Shown here: in pieces, positions 60,498 to 64,000 of the stretch
Layout: each line of letters starts with the position of its first letter
How positions within the stretch are numbered: position 1 is the first letter of the stretch
Assembly (NCBI GenBank): GCA_900551295.1
Contig: URVJ01000010.1
Location: forward strand, 11,500-75,499
Length of the DNA stretch: 64,000 nucleotides
Origin: an uncultured Eubacteriales bacterium
GTDB taxonomy: Bacteria; Bacillota; Clostridia; Oscillospirales; CAG-382
Direction of reading: 5' to 3'
Position numbers and translations under genes: made by a program
The notes under the pieces: generated by a model
What the model was told of the DNA's origin: nothing
Database searches by the model: none
The model's input: only the letters and a program-made list of their open reading frames with translations

Positions 60498-61001
60498 TTA
60501 AGCGCCGAACGCGCCTATCGCGCCGAAAAGTCCCATCGACGCAAGCGTCATTATTCCGCCCGCAATTATTATACCGAGTATTATTGCCGGGATTGCCTGT
60601 TTCAGTCTCATTCCGAGCAGCGCCGCAATAAGCGAACCCGTATACGCGCCCGTTCCCGGAAGAGGTATTCCGACAAACAGCATAAGTCCTATCCATGTAT
60701 ATTTATGCGACAGAACCTTGCCGGATTTTTTCATAGTCGAGTTTTCAATCTTGGCTACAAGCTTTCCGAAAAGCTTTGTCTTTTTAAGGCGCGCAAATAT
60801 CGGTCTTGCAAGCAGTATAACAAACGGGACGGGAACGCAGTTTGCAAGCACGCATATAATAAATATCCGCAAAGGATCCATTCCGAGACCGTGTCCCAAA
60901 AGTATTCCGCCGCGAAGCTCTATAAAAGGCACAAGCGACACAAGAAAAAGCGCGGCTTCATTTCCTATCGGTCTCAGCAACTCAAAAAGCTGTTCTATCA
61001 T
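60498..61001 (-). CDS. Small multidrug-export family membrane protein
   Basis: Protein of 167 residues with four to five helices, COG2426-type: S-L-V-P-F-I-E-L-R-G-G-I near 22-33 and F-V-G-I-P-L-P-G-T-G-A-Y-T-G near 113-126 are the paired family motifs. Annotated as small multidrug export by family; evidence for that activity is thin. RBS is GGAGAAAAAC-like, directly before ATG. Likely transcribed with the CPBP gene. Confidence 0.88.
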   Translation of the reverse strand: MIEQLFELLRPIGNEAALFLVSLVPFIELRGGILLGHGLGMDPLRIFIICVLANCVPVPFVILLARPIFARLKKTKLFGKLVAKIENSTMKKSGKVLSHKYTWIGLMLFVGIPLPGTGAYTGSLIAALLGMRLKQAIPAIILGIIIAGGIMTLASMGLFGAIGAFGA

Positions 61002-61168
61002 GTTTTTCTCCGTATTCTGTGAGATAATTCTTTTACTTGTACATTATAATATCGTAAAAGCGCGCTGTCAACAAATAAACCGTTAAATTTAGATTTATTA
61101 AGCATTGTAATAATTATGTTTATGTGATAAAATATATGAGAAAAACTGTAAAATGCGAGGTTGAACAA

Positions 61169-61885
61169 ATGTCGGAAATACGGCTTGACAAATACATTTC
61201 CATGTCCATGACAATAAGCAGAAAGGACGCGGCAAATCTCATCAAGGCTTCAAAGGTCGCTTTAAACGGAAAAACCGTCAAAAAAGCCGAAGAAAAGATA
61301 AACCCCGACGCGGATATATGCACCGTCTGCGGCAAAGCACTCGAATACCGCGAAAACTACTACTTTATGCTAAACAAGCCGTCGGGACTTGTATGCGCAG
61401 CGTCCGACTCAAGGTGTGAAACCGTGCTTTCGCTGTTTCCGAAGTCATACACCGACAAAGGTCTTTTCTGCTGCGGACGGCTTGACAAGGACACCGTGGG
61501 ACTTCTTCTTCTGACCACCGACGGCGCACTGTCGCACAGGTTATTATCTCCGAAACACCATGCAAAAAAGACTTATCTTGTAAGAACCGACGCACCTTTT
61601 TGCGAATCCGACGCAAAGCTCATGTCCGACGGCATTATGATGGACGGCAAAAAAACCGCCCCCGCAATTCTTGAAATTGACGCGGAAGATCCCTGCACCG
61701 CGAAGATCACGCTTACCGAAGGCAAATATCACGAAATCAAGCGGCTTTGCTATGCCTGCGGCAGAAAAGAAGTGCTGTATCTCAAACGTCTGACGTTCGG
61801 CGGACTTTCTCTTGACGAAACCTTAAAAGAGGGCGAATACCGCGAGCTTACCAAAGAAGAAACCGAAATTCTGAGAGCAAATTAA
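61169..61885 (+). CDS. rsuA: RsuA-family 16S rRNA pseudouridine synthase
   Basis: Pseudouridine synthase of 238 residues from ATG 61169 (GCGAGG upstream); earlier in-frame ATGs lack a site. The S4 RNA-binding domain covers about 4-55 (R-L-D-K-Y-I-S-M-S-M-T-I-S-R-K-D-A), and the catalytic motif G-R-L-D-K-D-T-V-G-L-L-L-L-T-T-D-G has its Asp near residue 103. RsuA modifies U516 of 16S rRNA; the RluB/RluE group is similar, so the site is likely but not certain. Confidence 0.88.
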   Translation: MSEIRLDKYISMSMTISRKDAANLIKASKVALNGKTVKKAEEKINPDADICTVCGKALEYRENYYFMLNKPSGLVCAASDSRCETVLSLFPKSYTDKGLFCCGRLDKDTVGLLLLTTDGALSHRLLSPKHHAKKTYLVRTDAPFCESDAKLMSDGIMMDGKKTAPAILEIDAEDPCTAKITLTEGKYHEIKRLCYACGRKEVLYLKRLTFGGLSLDETLKEGEYRELTKEETEILRAN

Positions 61886-61928
61886 TACGGCGTCCCGCCA
61901 ATGTTCACAATTTATAGAAAAATTGCTC

Positions 61929-61957
61929 TTGAAACGTACAAAAACATACCATATAAT
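61929..61957 (+). promoter_or_regulatory. Sigma-A promoter of the tyrosine-leader attenuator
   Basis: TTGAAA (61929-61934), 17-base spacer, TATAAT (61952-61957), about 30 bases before the leader-peptide ATG. Confidence 0.88.
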
Positions 61958-61988
61958 GGTTGTATTATCGTAAATGGGTGATACACTT

Positions 61989-62030
61989 ATGAAAAACTTG
62001 CAGGCATACTATTATTACTATTATATTTAG
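61989..62030 (+). CDS. Leader peptide with six consecutive Tyr codons
   Basis: Encodes M-K-N-L-Q-A-Y-Y-Y-Y-Y-Y-I then TAG (codons TAC TAT TAT TAC TAT TAT). GGGTGAT lies 7-10 bases before ATG. It follows a consensus promoter and precedes a hairpin region and an intrinsic terminator, the usual layout of a transcription-attenuation leader. When Tyr-tRNA is scarce the ribosome should stall at the Tyr run and change the RNA folding downstream, letting transcription continue into the ligase gene. Confidence 0.85.
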   Translation: MKNLQAYYYYYYI

Positions 62031-62081
62031 CACCGTTTCGCAGAGCAAAAATGCGGGTCGGTGCATTAAGTGTTGCCCGCA
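62030..62081 (+). promoter_or_regulatory. Alternative hairpins of the attenuator
   Basis: GCACCG (62030-62035) pairs with CGGTGC (62059-62064), and the competing TGCGGG (62052-62057) pairs with CCCGCA (62076-62081). The first stem begins at the last base of the leader stop codon, so a translating ribosome would mask it. I see only a short match (CCCG/CGGG) from this region to the terminator 5' arm, so the antiterminator is not fully resolved. Confidence 0.55.
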
Positions 62082-62099
62082 GGTAAGATAATGTATTTT

Positions 62100-62132
62100 A
62101 CTTCCGGGTTTTAAATTCCGGAAGTTTTTTTA
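62100..62132 (+). terminator. Attenuator terminator before the ligase gene
   Basis: ACTTCCGG pairs with CCGGAAGT, followed by TTTTTTTAT, 43 bases upstream of the ligase ATG and downstream of the leader peptide. Confidence 0.92.
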
Positions 62133-62174
62133 TCCCCGAAAAATCCGACTATAAAACAAAACAGAGGTATCGAA

Positions 62175-63821
62175 ATGATTATCACCGACATTCTGACAAA
62201 AAATTCAGAGTTATACCCCGACGAAATAAGTCTTGTTGAGGTAAATCCTGAAATCCAGGAAAGAATAGACAAGGCATGGAAAGAATACGACCTCGTCGAG
62301 GCGCTGCCCAAGCCCATTCACCGCAGAACGCTCACGTGGCTTGAATTTGAACAGCGTTCAAACAAGCTTGCCCACTACTTTTTAAGCCGCGGCGTGACAA
62401 AAGGCTCGAAAGTTGCGCTTTTGCTGATGAACTGCATAGGCTGGCTGCCGATATATTTCGGAATACTCAAGACGGGCGCCGTCGTTGCTCCGATGAACTT
62501 CCGTTTTTCGTCCGACGAAATAAAGTACTGTCTTGACCTTTCGGAATCAAACGTTCTGGTTTTCGGTCCGGAATTCATTTCGAGAATAGACGCGGTGAAG
62601 GACAAACTTTCCGGCATACGCGAATTTATCTTTGCAGGCAACCGCGAAGACTGTCCGCCGTATGCAAAATACATAGAGGACGCGGTATCCGATATGCCCT
62701 CCTCAAACGTCCACATCGACATCAAAGACACCGACGACGCGGCAATATACTTTTCCTCCGGCACAACGGGTTTTCCCAAAGCCGTACTCCACACCCATTC
62801 AAGTCTGCTTGCGTCCTGCCGCACAGAAAACAGCAACCATCATCAGACGCACGAAGACATATTCTTATGTATTCCGCCGCTTTACCACACCGGCGCGAAA
62901 ATGCACTGGTTCGGCTCATTTTTAGTCGGCGGCAGAGGAGTAATTCTGCGCGGAGTAAGTCCGAAGTGGATACTCAAGACCATATCCGAAGAAAAGGCGA
63001 CTATCTGCTGGCTGCTTGTTCCGTGGGCGCAGGATATACTCGACGCCATTGATTCGGGAGAAGTAAACCTTGACGATTACGAGCTTTCGCAGTGGAGGCT
63101 CATGCACATAGGTGCGCAGCCTGTTCCGCCGAGCCTTATAAAGCGCTGGAAAAAGGTATTTCCGCATCACGACTACGACACGAACTACGGTCTTACGGAA
63201 TCTCTCGGTCCCGGCTGCGTACATCTCGGAATAGAGAACATAAACAAAGTCGGAGCAATCGGAATACCGGGTGCCGGCTGGCAGACTGAGATTTTCGACG
63301 AGAACAAAAATCCCGTAAAGCAGGGCGAAGTCGGAGAACTTGCGGTAAAAGGTCCGTCGGTCATGAAATGCTACTACCGCGACGAAAAGGCAACCGCGGC
63401 GAGCATTTACGGTGAATGGCTCATGACGGGCGACATGGCAATGCAGGATTCGGACGGATTTATCTATCTTGTTGACCGCAAAAAGGACGTTATCATAAGC
63501 GGCGGCGAGAATCTTTACCCTGTCGAAATAGAGAACTTTATCCGTCAGAACGACAAGATCAAAGACGTTGCGGTTATAGGAACTCCCGACAAGCGTCTTG
63601 GCGAGATTGCGACGGCTGTTATAGAATTAAAGCCGGGCATGGCTGCCACAAAAGAGGAAATTGACGAATTCTGCAAAGGTATGCCGAGATACAAGCGTCC
63701 GAGGCAGATTATATTTGCGGACATTCCGAGAAACCCGACGGGAAAAATAGAAAAGCCGAAGCTCCGTCAGATGTACAGCGGCGAGCCGGTTGTGGCTTTA
63801 CAGAACGAGATACAGCTGTAA
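62175..63821 (+). CDS. AMP-forming acyl-CoA ligase (ANL superfamily)
   Basis: Ligase of 548 residues that activates a carboxylic acid as acyl-AMP and transfers it to CoA. Core motifs: Y-F-S-S-G-T-T-G-F-P-K-A-V (A3, about 190-202), N-Y-G-L-T-E-S (A5, about 338), T-G-D-M-A-M-Q-D-S-D-G-F-I-Y-L-V-D-R-K-K-D (about 417-437), G-G-E-N-L-Y-P and P-T-G-K-I-E-K-P-K (catalytic Lys, A10). RBS AGAGG precedes ATG. The tyrosine-codon attenuator upstream suggests a link to tyrosine or aromatic-acid metabolism, for instance activation of a phenolic acid; this is inference. The gene is the last complete one in the window; more genes of the operon may follow. Confidence 0.92.
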   Translation: MIITDILTKNSELYPDEISLVEVNPEIQERIDKAWKEYDLVEALPKPIHRRTLTWLEFEQRSNKLAHYFLSRGVTKGSKVALLLMNCIGWLPIYFGILKTGAVVAPMNFRFSSDEIKYCLDLSESNVLVFGPEFISRIDAVKDKLSGIREFIFAGNREDCPPYAKYIEDAVSDMPSSNVHIDIKDTDDAAIYFSSGTTGFPKAVLHTHSSLLASCRTENSNHHQTHEDIFLCIPPLYHTGAKMHWFGSFLVGGRGVILRGVSPKWILKTISEEKATICWLLVPWAQDILDAIDSGEVNLDDYELSQWRLMHIGAQPVPPSLIKRWKKVFPHHDYDTNYGLTESLGPGCVHLGIENINKVGAIGIPGAGWQTEIFDENKNPVKQGEVGELAVKGPSVMKCYYRDEKATAASIYGEWLMTGDMAMQDSDGFIYLVDRKKDVIISGGENLYPVEIENFIRQNDKIKDVAVIGTPDKRLGEIATAVIELKPGMAATKEEIDEFCKGMPRYKRPRQIIFADIPRNPTGKIEKPKLRQMYSGEPVVALQNEIQL

Positions 63822-63858
63822 GGAAGAGGCTTCGCCGGCGGAAAATGCAGATTGGTTC

Positions 63859-63964
63859 GGGCGGAAAAGGATAATTCACTGCCATGTGCAACTCTATTTC
63901 CCCGACTTTTCGGAATCGAAAAAGTCGCACTCTAAAGAGCGTAAACAAAAGATTTTCGCCGCTC
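63859..63964. repeat. Structured intergenic repeat, copy 2
   Basis: Opens GGGCGGAAAAGG, shares CTGCCATGTGCA, CTCTAT and AGTCGCACT with the copy at 57037-57146, and forms a hairpin GACTTTTCG...CGAAAAAGTC. The outer arm is less perfect here (TTTTCGCCGCTC). It follows the ligase gene; no gene is seen from 63822 to the window end. Confidence 0.72.
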
Positions 63965-64000
63965 AAACGCCGCAGCGAAAGCGCGGCTTCCTCTCCACAC

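Noticed and set aside
61929..62132. T-box riboswitch before the ligase gene
   Set aside because: The AGGGTGG-type antiterminator sequence and specifier-loop features are absent; a translated Tyr-run peptide explains the layout better.
1..64000. CRISPR arrays, tRNA or rRNA genes
   Set aside because: No regularly spaced repeats and no sequence with a TpsiC arm plus acceptor pairing or rRNA signature was recognised by eye; a tRNA could still be missed without a scan.

Overview
The window reads as chromosome of an anaerobic, spore-forming Bacillota (class Clostridia, probably an uncultured gut Oscillospirales/Ruminococcaceae relative). Evidence: an alpha/beta-type small acid-soluble spore protein, strong AGGAGG-type ribosome binding sites, S-layer-homology proteins, an O2-sensitive glycyl radical enzyme, and many AraC regulators paired with glycoside hydrolases. 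TGA, TAA and TAG are all used as stops. The species call is inference.

Layout. 1-7.5 kb: one tight + strand operon of four Gfo/Idh/MocA oxidoreductases, a radical-SAM activase and a glycyl radical enzyme (GRE) whose active-site loop reads Cys-Asn-Trp instead of the Cys-Val-Glu of the known dehydratases. 7.5-12 kb: AraC regulator, GH2 glycosidase, galE. 12-21.6 kb: small membrane protein, a GLUG/coiled-coil surface protein coupled to an MMPL exporter, a divergent TetR with a clear operator, an SLH protein and an AbrB/RelE toxin-antitoxin pair.

21.9-37.3 kb: an integrative element inserted in the first codons of ychF. The host promoter, RBS and first six ychF codons remain at the left end; the element supplies a new RBS and the same six amino acids at the right end. 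Paired 8-bp ATGGTGTA repeats (11-bp period) sit near both ends, next to a Tn916-type excisionase and tyrosine integrase. The cargo is badly decayed: a gene split by TGA, a larE-larC deletion fusion, shortened GH43 and GH28 genes, and two genes truncated head-to-head.

37.3-44.6 kb: ychF, an unannotated 43-residue gene, the spore protein, a free-standing RNase III-like protein with dsRBD, a sialidase-like/LamG-like protein, a HAD phosphatase, AraC and GH127. 44.7-50.2 kb: a tandem array of cassettes, each a large secreted protein followed by a short anionic peptide gene beginning MKK[T/N]Y..PEL; one copy has collapsed to a scar, and a fourth, truncated copy lies inside the integrative element. 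50.4-56.2 kb: an SLH-anchored GH99-like giant protein overlapped by its AraC gene. 56.4-64 kb: PAP2 phosphatase, DUF4830 protein, oxidoreductase, tadA, CPBP protease, small export protein, rsuA-type pseudouridine synthase, then an AMP-forming acyl-CoA ligase preceded by a leader peptide with six consecutive tyrosine codons and a terminator. Two copies of a ~110-bp structured intergenic repeat flank this last block.

How it fits together: most accessory genes serve capture and breakdown of plant or host glycans (SLH-anchored enzymes, GH2, GH127, GH99-like, GH28/GH43 remnants, a solute-binding lipoprotein), each under a local AraC regulator. The GRE/oxidoreductase operon looks like a sugar- or cyclitol-processing pathway not matching any known GRE pathway.
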